Assembly (NCBI GenBank): GCA_903899845.1
Contig: CAIUKV010000130.1
Location: forward strand, 1 to 49,118
DNA: 49,118 bases
Source of the DNA: an uncultured Actinomycetes bacterium
Lineage (GTDB): Bacteria; Actinomycetota; Acidimicrobiia; IMCC26256; PALSA-555
Direction of reading: 5' to 3'
This document shows, one piece after another, positions 1-9,110 of the stretch (position 1 is its first letter; each line of letters opens with the position of its first letter). The translations under genes and the position numbers were made by a program. The notes under the pieces are model-generated. The model was not told the origin of the DNA and did not search any database. It saw only the letters and a list, made by a program, of their open reading frames with translations.

Positions 1-842
1 CCGGACCCGCCGGTGCCGCCGCTGCCGGCGGTGCCGGGGCTGATGAAGCCGTCGCAGGGGGCGCCGCCCCCCGCCCCGTCGCTCACCGGACCCCCGCCGC
101 CGCCCCCGTCGCCGGCGTCGCACGAACCCCCGGCCAGACCGCTCGCCCCGGTCGGCCCGCCGCCGGCGCCGCCGGAGCCGTCGAGGACGACGGAGCCGCA
201 GATGGTCGCCTCGCCCCCGGCCGCTCCGGGCCCGCCCGGCCCACCGACGCTGCAGTCGGCCGGGGTCCCGGCACCGCCGCAGACGCCCCCACCGACGCCC
301 CCACCGATGCCCCCGCGCCCGCCGCCCCCCCCGGCCACCGCGACCCGGTGGACGAGGCCGGTGCCGCCCTGGCGGACGTCGGTGGACCCGCCGCCACCAC
401 CCGCCCCGGCCCCGCCGACCGAGGCGCTGCCGCCGTCCCCACCGAGGGTCCCGCCGAAGCCGCCGCTCCCGCCGGCCTCGGCGGTGGCATCGCTGCCCGG
501 GCAGCCGACGGTGAAGGTGAGGATCTCGCCGGGCGTCGTGGTCAGGGTCGCGGTGACGGTCCCGCCGGGCGCGGCCGTGCGGGGTGCCGGGATCGCCGGG
601 ACGATCCCGGTCGTCCCCATGCCCCCGGTGCCGCCCACGAGCTCGACGTCGACGCGTGTGGCCCCCGCCGGGACGGTCCACGGGACCGCGGCACCGGTGC
701 AGTCGAGCGTCACGGTCTCGGTCACGGTCTCGGTGGTCGTCCCGCCCGACGTGGCGGTCCCCGGACGGGCGCCGACGGCGGTCGTCGCCGCGGCGACGAG
801 GAGCGTGGCGACGGAGAGGACGACGGCGCGACGCGGGAGCAC
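1..842 (-). CDS. Secreted glycine-rich (PGRS-like) protein, 3' end beyond window
   Basis: Minus-strand frame open from GTG at 842 to the window edge: MLPRRAVVLSVATLLVAAATTAVGARPGTATSGG...GGSGGFGGTLGGDGGSASVGGAGAGGGGS...; signal-peptide-like N-terminus then Gly-rich. Preceded by TAGGGT-N6-GTG. The plus-strand Pro-rich ORF 13-855 is its antisense shadow. Confidence 0.75.
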   Translation of the reverse strand, partial: MLPRRAVVLSVATLLVAAATTAVGARPGTATSGGTTTETVTETVTLDCTGAAVPWTVPAGATRVDVELVGGTGGMGTTGIVPAIPAPRTAAPGGTVTATLTTTPGEILTFTVGCPGSDATAEAGGSGGFGGTLGGDGGSASVGGAGAGGGGGSTDVRQGGTGLVHRVAVAGGGGGRGGIGGGVGGGVCGGAGTPADCSVGGPGGPGAAGGEATICGSVVLDGSGGAGGGPTGASGLAGGSCDAGDGGGGGGPVSDGAGGGAPCDGFISPGTAGSGGTGGS

Positions 843-940
843 CGGGGGACCCTAGCCCGGGCGTGGTGCGGGCGCCCTCCGGGGTGCGAACATGCGGAGG
901 CCCGGGTCCCGACCCGGCACCGACCAGGGAGGAGATCGCA

Positions 941-1765
941 ATGGGAACGCTCGACGGCTACTCGGTGCTGGTCACCGGCGGCGGCAGCGGTATCGGCGAG
1001 GCCTGCGCGGCGGCGCTGCTGGCCGACGGGGCCGCGGTCACGATCTGCGGACGCAGCGCCGACCGACTCGACGCCGCTGCCGCACGCCTCGGGGGGACGG
1101 TCGCCCGGGTCGCCGCCGACGTCACGGTCGAGGCCGACATGGAGGCGGCGGTGGCGCACGCGGCCGAGCACGGCGGCGGGCGCCTCGACGCGGTGGTGGG
1201 CAACGCCGGCGGATCGCTGCACATGGGGCCGCTCGTGATGGCCGACCTCGACGCGGTGCGGGCCACGGTGGAGCTCAACGTGCTCGGCGCGTTCGTGACC
1301 CTCAAGTGCGCCGCCCCGCTGCTCGCCGAGTCGGGACGGGGGTCCTACGTCGGCGTGTCGTCGCACGCGGGGCGCGACACCTTCCGCTTCCTGGGTGCCT
1401 ACGGCGCGGGGAAGGCGGGCATGGACCACCTCCTGCGGGTCTTCGCCGACGAGCTCGGTCCCTCGGGAGTGCGGGTGAACACCGTCCTCCCCGGGGTGAT
1501 CGCGACCGAGCTGATGGTCGCGATCACCGACGGCGGCCCGGTCCTCGACTCGTACCTCGCCGAGATCCCGCTGGGGCGGGTTGGCGAGCCCGAGGACGTG
1601 GCCGCGTTGGTCCGGTTCCTGGTGGGCCCCGAATCGGGCTGGATCACGGGCCAGGCGATCTCGGTCGACGGTGGGCAGTCGCTGCGCAAGGGCGCCGACT
1701 ACGGGGCGTTCGCCGAAGGCGTGTACGGCGCCGATCCGCGGTGGCGCCTGGTGGCGGGCTCGTGA
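941..1765 (+). CDS. SDR family oxidoreductase
   Basis: MGTLDGYSVLVTGGGSGIGEA (TGxxxGIG), YGAGK catalytic motif, C-terminal GQAISVDGG; RBS ggagg upstream. Confidence 0.9.
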   Translation: MGTLDGYSVLVTGGGSGIGEACAAALLADGAAVTICGRSADRLDAAAARLGGTVARVAADVTVEADMEAAVAHAAEHGGGRLDAVVGNAGGSLHMGPLVMADLDAVRATVELNVLGAFVTLKCAAPLLAESGRGSYVGVSSHAGRDTFRFLGAYGAGKAGMDHLLRVFADELGPSGVRVNTVLPGVIATELMVAITDGGPVLDSYLAEIPLGRVGEPEDVAALVRFLVGPESGWITGQAISVDGGQSLRKGADYGAFAEGVYGADPRWRLVAGS

Positions 1766-2601
1766 TGCCGGCGCTCGACGTCGCGGGCAAGGTCGCGGTC
1801 GTCACCGGCGGTGCCAGCGGCATCGGTCGGGCCACCGTGCTCGAGCTGGCCCGCCGGGGGGCCCGGGTGGTCGCGGCCGACATGCACGAGGACCGGCTCG
1901 AGGAGGTCCGGGTCGCGGTGGAGGCGACGGGCGCCCGGATCCTCACCGTGCGCTGCGACGTGAGCCTCGACGCCCAGGTCGAGCACCTGCGCGACGAGGT
2001 GCTCGAGGAGATGGGGCGCGTCGACCTCCTGATGAACAACGCCGGGGTCGTCGCGCTGGGGCCACCCGAGACCATGACCATGGCCGACTGGGACTGGATC
2101 CTGCAGGTGAACCTCTACGGGGTCGTCCGGGGGGTGCGGGCGTTCCTGCCCCACATGCTCGCCCGGGGGAGCGGGCACGTGGTGAACACCGCGTCGGTCG
2201 CGGGCCTGTTCGCGTACGCCTGGGACTCCATCCCCTACATCACGGGGAAGTTCGCGGTGGCCGGCTTCACCGAGGCCCTCGCCCTCTACGCCAACCCGCT
2301 CGGGGTCGGCGTCACCCTGGTGTGCCCCGGCCTCGTCGACACGAACCTGGGCGAGACCGCGCGCTTCCCGGGGATCGACGACCCGGGCCGGTGGCTGCAG
2401 GCGATCGAGCTGCCCGACCCGGTGGCGCCCGAGGAGGTCGCGACCCGCGTGTGCGACGCGGTGGCGTCGGGTCGGTTCCTCGTGACGACGGCCGACGATC
2501 TGGTGCGCGAGCGCGTGCGGGAGCGGGCGGCCGACCACGACGGCTTCGTCGCGGGGATGATCGCCCGGCTCCCCACCCCGCCCAACCTGCACCAGGCCTG
2601 A
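1765..2601 (+). CDS. SDR family oxidoreductase
   Basis: MPALDVAGKVAVVTGGASGIGRAT, NNAG, YITGK; start overlaps the upstream stop (TGATG). Confidence 0.9.
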   Translation: MPALDVAGKVAVVTGGASGIGRATVLELARRGARVVAADMHEDRLEEVRVAVEATGARILTVRCDVSLDAQVEHLRDEVLEEMGRVDLLMNNAGVVALGPPETMTMADWDWILQVNLYGVVRGVRAFLPHMLARGSGHVVNTASVAGLFAYAWDSIPYITGKFAVAGFTEALALYANPLGVGVTLVCPGLVDTNLGETARFPGIDDPGRWLQAIELPDPVAPEEVATRVCDAVASGRFLVTTADDLVRERVRERAADHDGFVAGMIARLPTPPNLHQA

Positions 2602-2622
2602 ACGCTGCGTCGGTACCGGGCC

Positions 2623-2655
2623 GTCGCCGGGTCGTCGCCGCGTCGTCGCCGGGTC
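2623..2655. repeat. 11-bp tandem repeat (GTCGCCGGGTC, 3 copies) between convergent genes
   Basis: GTCGCCGGGTC / GTCGCCGCGTC / GTCGCCGGGTC. Confidence 0.6.
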
Positions 2656-2671
2656 GTCCGCGGGCAGGCGG

Positions 2672-3895
2672 TCAGGCGACGCGCAGCGGGATGTGCTTGA
2701 TGCCGTTGATGAAGCTGGAGCGCAGGCGCGGGCACTCGCCGGTGATCTCGAACTCGGGGAACCGGTCGAGCAGCTCCTCGAACATCACCCGGATCTCCAT
2801 CCTGGCGAGGTTGGCGCCGAGGCAGTAGTGCGGGCCCCCGCTGCCGAACGCCATGTGCTCGTTCGGGCTCCGGCCGATGTCGAAGCGGTACGGGTCGGGG
2901 AACATGGTCTCGTCGCGGTTCGCCGAGATGTGCCAGAACACGACCTTGTCGCCCTCGGAGATCTGCTGGCCGCCGAGCTCGGTGTCGCGGGTGGCGGTCC
3001 GCCGGAAGTTCATCACCGGGGTGCCCCAGCGCAGCATCTCGTCGATGGCCGACGGCATCAGCGACCGGTCGGCCCGGAGCCGGGCCAGCTCGCCCGGGTT
3101 CTCGTGGAGGGCGATGATCCCGTGCGAGATCAGGTTCCGGGTGGTCTCGTTGCCGGCCACCGACAGCAGGAGGAAGAACAGGTCGATCTCGAGGTCCGAG
3201 AGCACCTCGCCGTCGACCTCGGCCTTGGTCAGGACGCTGATGAGGTCCTCGTGGGGCTCGAGCCGGCGCTTCGCCGCGAGCTCGGAGGAGTAGGCGTAGA
3301 GCTCCATGGAGGCCATGGCCCGGTCCTCCTCGGTGAGCGCGTACTCGGGGTCCTCGCCACCGATCATCCGGTTCGACCAGTCGAAGATCCGGTGCCGGTC
3401 CTCCTGGGGCACGCCCATGAGGTCGGCGATGACCTGCAGCGGCAGCTCGGCGGCGACATCGACCACGAAGTCGCACGAGCCCTGCTCGGCGACCCGGTCG
3501 AGGATCTCGCGGGTCCGGAGGCGCATGGTCTCCTCGAGCGCGGCGACCATGCGCGGCGTGAACCCCTTGTTCACGAGGAGCCGGTACCGGGTGTGCAGGG
3601 GCGGGTCCATGTTCAGCATGATGAGGCGCTGCTGCTCGAGCGCCTCCTCGGGCATGTCCCAGAGGTACACCGCGCTGCGCATGGACGAGAAGGTCTGCCA
3701 GTCGCGGTTCACGGTCGCGCACTGGTCGTAGCCGGTCACGGCCCAGAACCCGCCCCCGACCGACTCCTCGTCGGGGTGCCAGTAGACGGGGGCCTCACGT
3801 CGGAGCCGGGCGAACCACTCGTGGGGCACCCCGGGCACGTAGGCGTCGGGGTCGGTGAGGTCGATGTCGGACAGGCCGGGCACGGTCGGGCGCAT
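2672..3895 (-). CDS. Cytochrome P450 (CYP125/142-like)
   Basis: AGNETTR I-helix, heme loop FGSGGPHYCLGANLARME; start at ATG 3895 supported by TACCGT-N6-ATG (ORF track start 3910 lies upstream of the -10). Confidence 0.88.
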   Translation of the reverse strand: MRPTVPGLSDIDLTDPDAYVPGVPHEWFARLRREAPVYWHPDEESVGGGFWAVTGYDQCATVNRDWQTFSSMRSAVYLWDMPEEALEQQRLIMLNMDPPLHTRYRLLVNKGFTPRMVAALEETMRLRTREILDRVAEQGSCDFVVDVAAELPLQVIADLMGVPQEDRHRIFDWSNRMIGGEDPEYALTEEDRAMASMELYAYSSELAAKRRLEPHEDLISVLTKAEVDGEVLSDLEIDLFFLLLSVAGNETTRNLISHGIIALHENPGELARLRADRSLMPSAIDEMLRWGTPVMNFRRTATRDTELGGQQISEGDKVVFWHISANRDETMFPDPYRFDIGRSPNEHMAFGSGGPHYCLGANLARMEIRVMFEELLDRFPEFEITGECPRLRSSFINGIKHIPLRVA

Positions 3896-3973
3896 CGGGG
3901 GACGGTACACCGGGCCGCCGGGGCTTCAGTAACGTGGGGCACGCCCGGTCCGGCCCCGAGGGGAGACGAGCCC

Positions 3974-5149
3974 ATGTACATCGGTCTGACGGCGGAGCAG
4001 GAGGCCCTGCGCCAGGAGGTCCGGGCCTACTACGACGAGCTGCTGACCCCGGAGGTGCGGGCCGAGCTCGTCGGCAACGGCGGCGTCGGTCCCGCGATGC
4101 GCCGGGTCGTCCGCCAGATGGGCGAGGACGGCTGGCTCGGGGTCGGCTGGCCGACCGAGTACGGCGGCCGAGGCTTCACGCCGGTCGAGCAGTTCCTCTG
4201 GTTCGACGAGTCGATGCGGGCCGGTGCGCCGGTCCCGATGCTCACCATCAACACGGTCGGGCCGACGATCATGCGCTACGGCTCCGACGAGCAGCGCGAG
4301 TTCTTCCTCCCCAAGATCCTGAAGGGGGAGATCCACTTCTGCATCGGCTACTCCGAGCCCGGGGCCGGGACCGACCTCGCGGCGTTGCGGACCCGCGCCG
4401 ACCGCGACGGCGACGAGTACGTCATCAACGGCCAGAAGATGTGGACGAGCCTGGCGAGCGACGCCGACTACATCTGGCTCGCGGTGCGCACGAACCAGGA
4501 GGCCAAGAAGCACAAGGGCATCTCGCTGTTCGTCATCCCGATGGACACGCCCGGCATCAAGGTCGTCCCGATCCGCGTGATGGGCGAGTCCAACATCAAC
4601 CAGACCTACTTCGAGGACGTCCGGGTGCCCGCGTCGATGCGGGTCGGCGAGGAGAACGCCGGCTGGCAGATCATCACCGCGCAGCTGAACCACGAGCGGG
4701 TGACCCTGTGCTCGTCGGGGATCGTGGAGCGGGCCCTCACCGACGTCCGCGCCTGGGCCCAACGGTCGGTCCTGCCCGACGGTCGCCGCGTGATCGACCA
4801 GGAGTGGGTCCAGGTGTCGCTGGCCCGGGTGCACGCCCGGCTCGAGTTCCTCCGGCTCCTCAACTGGAAGATCGCGTGGGCCTCCACCACCGGCGACCTC
4901 CACCCGGCCGACGCGTCGGCGACCAAGGTCTTCGGCACCGAGTTCTACATCGAGGCCTTCCGGCTGCTCATGGAGGTCCTCGGTGAGCGGGCGTACCTCA
5001 AGGACGACGCGCCCGGGGTCGAGCTGCAGGCTCGGCTCGAGCACCAGTACCGCGGCCTGATCATCCTCACCTTCGGCGGGGGGACCAACGAGATCCAGCG
5101 CGACCTCATCTGCGTGTTCGGTCTCGGCATGCCCCTTGCCCCTCGCTGA
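3974..5149 (+). CDS. Acyl-CoA dehydrogenase (FadE29-like subunit)
   Basis: MYIGLTAEQEALRQEVRAYYDELL...YSEPGAGTDLAALRTRA...GGGTNEIQRDLI. Confidence 0.9.
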   Translation: MYIGLTAEQEALRQEVRAYYDELLTPEVRAELVGNGGVGPAMRRVVRQMGEDGWLGVGWPTEYGGRGFTPVEQFLWFDESMRAGAPVPMLTINTVGPTIMRYGSDEQREFFLPKILKGEIHFCIGYSEPGAGTDLAALRTRADRDGDEYVINGQKMWTSLASDADYIWLAVRTNQEAKKHKGISLFVIPMDTPGIKVVPIRVMGESNINQTYFEDVRVPASMRVGEENAGWQIITAQLNHERVTLCSSGIVERALTDVRAWAQRSVLPDGRRVIDQEWVQVSLARVHARLEFLRLLNWKIAWASTTGDLHPADASATKVFGTEFYIEAFRLLMEVLGERAYLKDDAPGVELQARLEHQYRGLIILTFGGGTNEIQRDLICVFGLGMPLAPR

Positions 5150-5180
5150 CGACCCGGCCCGAGCCGGGAGGAGACGACCA

Positions 5181-6302
5181 GTGGACTTCAACCTTTCCGA
5201 CGAGCAGCAGGACCTGCGGACCCTCGCCGCGCAGATCCTGGAGGGCGAGCTCTCGACCGAGCGGCTCAAGGAGGTCGACGCCGGTCCCGACCGCTTCGAC
5301 CGCGAGCTCTGGCGCACGCTGGCCGCGGCCGGCCTGCTCGGGGTGGCGGTGCCCGAGGCGCACGGCGGCCTCGGCTACGGGTTCCTCGAGGCCGCCGTCG
5401 TGCTCGAGCAGATCGGGCGCACCGTGGCGCCCGTTCCCTACCTCGCCACGGTGGTGCTCGGGGGTCTGCCGATCGCCCGGTTCGGGACCGACGCCCAGCA
5501 GTCCCGGTACCTGCCCGGGCTCGCGGCCGGGGAGACGGTGTGCACGGCGGCCCTGGTCGAGTTCGGGGCCGACCCGCACGCCCCGCGCACCACGGCGCGC
5601 CGTGACGGCTCGGGCTGGGTCCTCGACGGCGTGAAGGAGTGCGTGCCCGCCGGGACGGTGGCCGACGCGATCCTGGTGCCGGCCCGGACCGACGACGGCG
5701 GGATCCTGCTCGCGCTCGTGGCGGCCGCCGCGCCCGGGCTGACCCGGGAGCGCCAGGACACCACGAACGGCGACCCCGAGGCCCGGTGCACCCTGGTGGG
5801 AGTGCGGGTCGACGACGCCGACGTGCTCGGTTCGCCGGCCGACGGCGCCGCGAACCTCGCCTGGATCGTGGAGCGGGCCACCGCCGCGCAGTGCGCGGTG
5901 ATGGTCGGCGTGTGCGAGGTGGCGCTCCGGATGACCGCGGAGTACACGAAGACCCGCGAGCAGTTCGGGCGGGCCATCGCCACCTTCCAGGCGGTCGGTC
6001 AGCGTGCGGCCGACGCCTACATCGACACCGAGGCCATCCGGCTCACCGCCTGGCAGGCCGTGTGGCGGCTCGCCGAAGGGCTGCCCGCCACGGCCGAGGT
6101 CGCGGTGGCCAAGTTCTGGGCCGCCGAGGGCGGCCAGCGCGTCGTCCACGCGGCCCAGCACCTCCACGGTGGCATGGGCGTGGACCGCGACTACCCGCTG
6201 CACCGCTACTTCCTGCTGGCGAAGAAGCTCGAGCTCGCGCTCGGGGGCGCCACCCCGCAGCTCGTGCGCCTCGGCGGCATCCTCGCCGCCGAGCCCGTCT
6301 GA
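5181..6302 (+). CDS. Acyl-CoA dehydrogenase (FadE28-like partner subunit)
   Basis: GTG start after gggaggag; VDFNLSDEQQDLRTLAAQILEGE...DAYIDTEAIR...HLHGGMGVDRDYPLHRYF. Confidence 0.88.
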   Translation: MDFNLSDEQQDLRTLAAQILEGELSTERLKEVDAGPDRFDRELWRTLAAAGLLGVAVPEAHGGLGYGFLEAAVVLEQIGRTVAPVPYLATVVLGGLPIARFGTDAQQSRYLPGLAAGETVCTAALVEFGADPHAPRTTARRDGSGWVLDGVKECVPAGTVADAILVPARTDDGGILLALVAAAAPGLTRERQDTTNGDPEARCTLVGVRVDDADVLGSPADGAANLAWIVERATAAQCAVMVGVCEVALRMTAEYTKTREQFGRAIATFQAVGQRAADAYIDTEAIRLTAWQAVWRLAEGLPATAEVAVAKFWAAEGGQRVVHAAQHLHGGMGVDRDYPLHRYFLLAKKLELALGGATPQLVRLGGILAAEPV

Positions 6303-6315
6303 CCTCCGTCCGGCC

Positions 6316-7191
6316 GTGGCGCCCGCCGTGGCCGAGGCCGTCGTTGACCACGACGGCCTCCGCCACACCGTGCTCGACTGGGGTGGGTCGGGCGAGGCGT
6401 TGCTCCTGCTCCACCCCAACGGCCTCTGCGCCGGGTTCTTCGACCCGCTCGCCGTCCGGCTCACCGACACCTTCCGGGTGATCGGGGTCGACCTGCGGGG
6501 TCACGGTGGGTCCGACCCGCCGCCCTCGCGCGCCGGCCTGCGCTACGAGCCGATGGCCGCCGACGTGCTCGCGGTGCTCGACGCCCTCGGGGTCGAGGAG
6601 TTCAGCGCGGTGGGCGAGTCGCTCGGTGGGGGCGTGAGCGCAGTGGTCGATGAGCTGCGCCCCGGGGCGATGCGCCGACTCGTGTGCTGCGAGGGGATCG
6701 CGTTCGACGCGAGCGCCTTCCCGCGCGGCGCGTCGCCCGGGGAGGGCGGTGCGTCGGGCAACTTCATGGCCGACATCGCCCGGGCCCGCCGGGCGGTGTG
6801 GCCGGACCGGGAGGCGGTGCGGGCCCGCTACGCCGGTCGTCCGCCGTTCGACGTCGTCGCCCCCGAGGCGCTCGCCGGCTACCTGCGGTGGGGCTTCGTC
6901 GACCGACCCGACGGCCAGGTCGAGCTCGCCTGCGATCCCGAGACCGAGGCGGCGATCTTCGAGGTGACGTCGGAGCCCGGCGGCGCCGATCGCGCCTTCG
7001 CCCACCTCGCGGCGATGCGGGGTCGGGTGGCGGTGCTCCGGGGCGAGGCGTCGTACCTGCCCGAGCCGTGGTTCCGGGCCCAGGCCGACGCCGCGGGCAC
7101 CGAGCTGCGTACGATCCCGGGCGGGCACTTCTTCCTCCAGGAGGACACCGCCCGCGCCGAGGCGATCGTGCGGGCCGAGCTCGGGCGCTGA
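6316..7191 (+). CDS. Alpha/beta hydrolase
   Basis: LLLHPNG, DLRGHGGSD, nucleophile elbow GESLGGG, C-terminal GGHF; start GTG 6316 or 6328. Confidence 0.8.
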   Translation: MAPAVAEAVVDHDGLRHTVLDWGGSGEALLLLHPNGLCAGFFDPLAVRLTDTFRVIGVDLRGHGGSDPPPSRAGLRYEPMAADVLAVLDALGVEEFSAVGESLGGGVSAVVDELRPGAMRRLVCCEGIAFDASAFPRGASPGEGGASGNFMADIARARRAVWPDREAVRARYAGRPPFDVVAPEALAGYLRWGFVDRPDGQVELACDPETEAAIFEVTSEPGGADRAFAHLAAMRGRVAVLRGEASYLPEPWFRAQADAAGTELRTIPGGHFFLQEDTARAEAIVRAELGR

Positions 7192-7249
7192 GCCTCCGAG
7201 ACCCGACGACCCCGTTCCCGACGACCCCGCTCGAGCAGATCGGACCGGA

Positions 7250-7780
7250 ATGGCCAAGCACGACGCCGCGATCGAGCGGCTCCTCGCCCACGAGGAGATC
7301 GGACAGCTCGCCGCCCGCTACGCGGTGGCCACCGACGCCCGCGACCTCGACGCGCTCGTCGCGCTGTTCGTCGACGACGTCCGGGTCGGTGCCGACCAGG
7401 TGGGCCGGGCCGCGCTCCGCGACTTCTTCGACCGTTCGCTGCGCGACGTCGGCGTCACCATCCTCAACGTGGGCACCCACGTGATCGAGTTCGACGACGC
7501 CGACCACGCCCGCGGCGTCGTCTACTGCCGGGGTGAGGTCCAGGTGGGGGAGCGCTGGATCGTCCAGGCGATCCAGTACCGCGACACCTACGAGCGTCGC
7601 GACCGCCACTGGTACTTCGTCCGTCGCCGCCATCTGCTGTGGTACGGCCGGGACGTCGGGACCAACCCCGTCGGCCTGCCCCCGGCGCACTGGCCGGCCA
7701 ACCACACGGGCTGGGGCGAGCTCCCCGAGGGGTGGCCGTCCTGGTCGGCGTTCTGGGGTCCCGACGCACCGACGCACTGA
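7250..7780 (+). CDS. SnoaL-like / NTF2-fold nuclear transport factor 2 family protein
   Basis: IERLLAHEEIGQLAARYAVATDARDLDALVALFVDDVRVG typical SnoaL-like N-terminus. Confidence 0.78.
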   Translation: MAKHDAAIERLLAHEEIGQLAARYAVATDARDLDALVALFVDDVRVGADQVGRAALRDFFDRSLRDVGVTILNVGTHVIEFDDADHARGVVYCRGEVQVGERWIVQAIQYRDTYERRDRHWYFVRRRHLLWYGRDVGTNPVGLPPAHWPANHTGWGELPEGWPSWSAFWGPDAPTH

Positions 7781-7791
7781 GACGTCGGGCG

Positions 7792-9000
7792 TCAGGCGAC
7801 CGCCCCCGAACCGCGCAGACGGTGCACGGCATCGGGGTCGAGGCCCAGCTCGGCCAGGATCTCGTCGGTGTGCGCGCCGAGGTCCGGCGGCATGGACCGC
7901 GCTGCGGGTGGCGTGCCGGCGAAGTCGCACGGCGAGCTCACCATGAGGGTCGTGCCCGGGCCGTCGGGGACCTCGACGAACGCGCCCCCGGCCCACGCCT
8001 GGGGGTCGGCCAGCACTTCCTCGGTGGTCTGCACCGGGGCCCACCACACGTCCTCGGCGTCGAGCGCGACGCCCCACTCGGCCCGGGTGCGGGTGGCGAA
8101 CACGGCGTCGAACGCCGCGATCATCTCGCCGACGTTGGTCCGGCGGGCGGCCGCATCGCGGAAGCGGGGGTCGTCGATCCATTCGGGGTGGCCGACCGCC
8201 CGGCACAGCCCGGGCCAGTGGCGATCGCCCTCGAGCCCGATCAGCCACAGGTAGGCGTCGTCGGCGGCGCGGTACCAGTTCATCGCCGGGTTCGCCATCA
8301 CGGTGTGCCCACCGATGCCGATGGGCACGCCGAGGCGCAGGTGCGTGTTGAGGTCGAACCCGATCGTGTACATCCCCTGGCGGAGGAGCGAGGTGGAGAC
8401 CATCTGGCCGCGGCCGTCACCCGCAGGACCGTCGCGTGCGACCAGCGCGGCGCAGATCGCGCCGGCCAGGCTCATCGCCGCGCTGTGGTCGCCCATGCCG
8501 CCGCGCTGGAACGGTGGGGTGCCTCCCGGCGGGGTGAGCACGGCGGCGATGCCCGACCGGGCCCAGAACGCGCCCACGTCGTAGGCGGCCCGGTCGCGGT
8601 CCTCGCCCGTGGTCCCGTAGCCGGTGATGATCCCGTAGACGAGCCGAGGGTTCCGGGCCGTGCACGCCTCGTGGTCGAGCCCGAGCCGCTCGAGGGCGTC
8701 CATGCGGAGATTGGTGACGAACACGTCGGCGCCGGCGACGAGGTCGAGTGCGACCCGGCGACCGCCGTCGGTGGTGAGGTCGATGACGATGCTGCGCTTC
8801 GACCGGTTGTCGAGCTCGAACGGCGGGTTCGCGCCCGTGCCCGCGCCCATCAGGGCCATGAACTGCCGGGCCGGGTCCCCCGTCGGGGGCTCGATCTTCA
8901 CGACGTCGGCGCCCCAGTCGGCGAGGATGCCGCCCGCGGCCGGGCCGGCGACCCACACGCCGAGCTCGACCACACGGATGCCTGCGAGGGGTCCGGTCAC
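7792..9000 (-). CDS. CaiB/BaiF (type III) CoA-transferase family protein
   Basis: VTGPLAGIRVVELGVWVAGPAAGGILADWGADVVKIEPPTGD; GTG 9000 with upstream AAGGAG. Motif region reads GQMVSTSLLRQG. Confidence 0.88.
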   Translation of the reverse strand: MTGPLAGIRVVELGVWVAGPAAGGILADWGADVVKIEPPTGDPARQFMALMGAGTGANPPFELDNRSKRSIVIDLTTDGGRRVALDLVAGADVFVTNLRMDALERLGLDHEACTARNPRLVYGIITGYGTTGEDRDRAAYDVGAFWARSGIAAVLTPPGGTPPFQRGGMGDHSAAMSLAGAICAALVARDGPAGDGRGQMVSTSLLRQGMYTIGFDLNTHLRLGVPIGIGGHTVMANPAMNWYRAADDAYLWLIGLEGDRHWPGLCRAVGHPEWIDDPRFRDAAARRTNVGEMIAAFDAVFATRTRAEWGVALDAEDVWWAPVQTTEEVLADPQAWAGGAFVEVPDGPGTTLMVSSPCDFAGTPPAARSMPPDLGAHTDEILAELGLDPDAVHRLRGSGAVA

Positions 9001-9110
9001 GGTGCGCTCCTTCGGGTCCCCGGGGTGGTGACCGCGGACCGTACTCTGCCCGCATCGACGCCCGTTCCGCGCCGTCCGTCCTGCCGCCGTCCGCCCCGCT
9101 CGAGATCCTC

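Noticed and set aside
13-855. 280-aa plus-strand Pro-rich ORF
   Set aside because: Antisense shadow of the Gly-rich minus-strand gene; no RBS, low-complexity composition.
2601-2672. CRISPR-like repeat between convergent genes
   Set aside because: 11-bp tandem repeat without spacers; simple GC-rich repeat.
3896-3973. KstR-type operator (TnnAACnnGTTnnA) in the P450/ACAD divergent gap
   Set aside because: Only half-site-like TAACG seen; no palindrome matching consensus by eye.
7202-7229. Direct repeat CCCGACGACCCCG x2 before the SnoaL-like gene
   Set aside because: Short, two copies, no recognisable operator symmetry; no known function supported.
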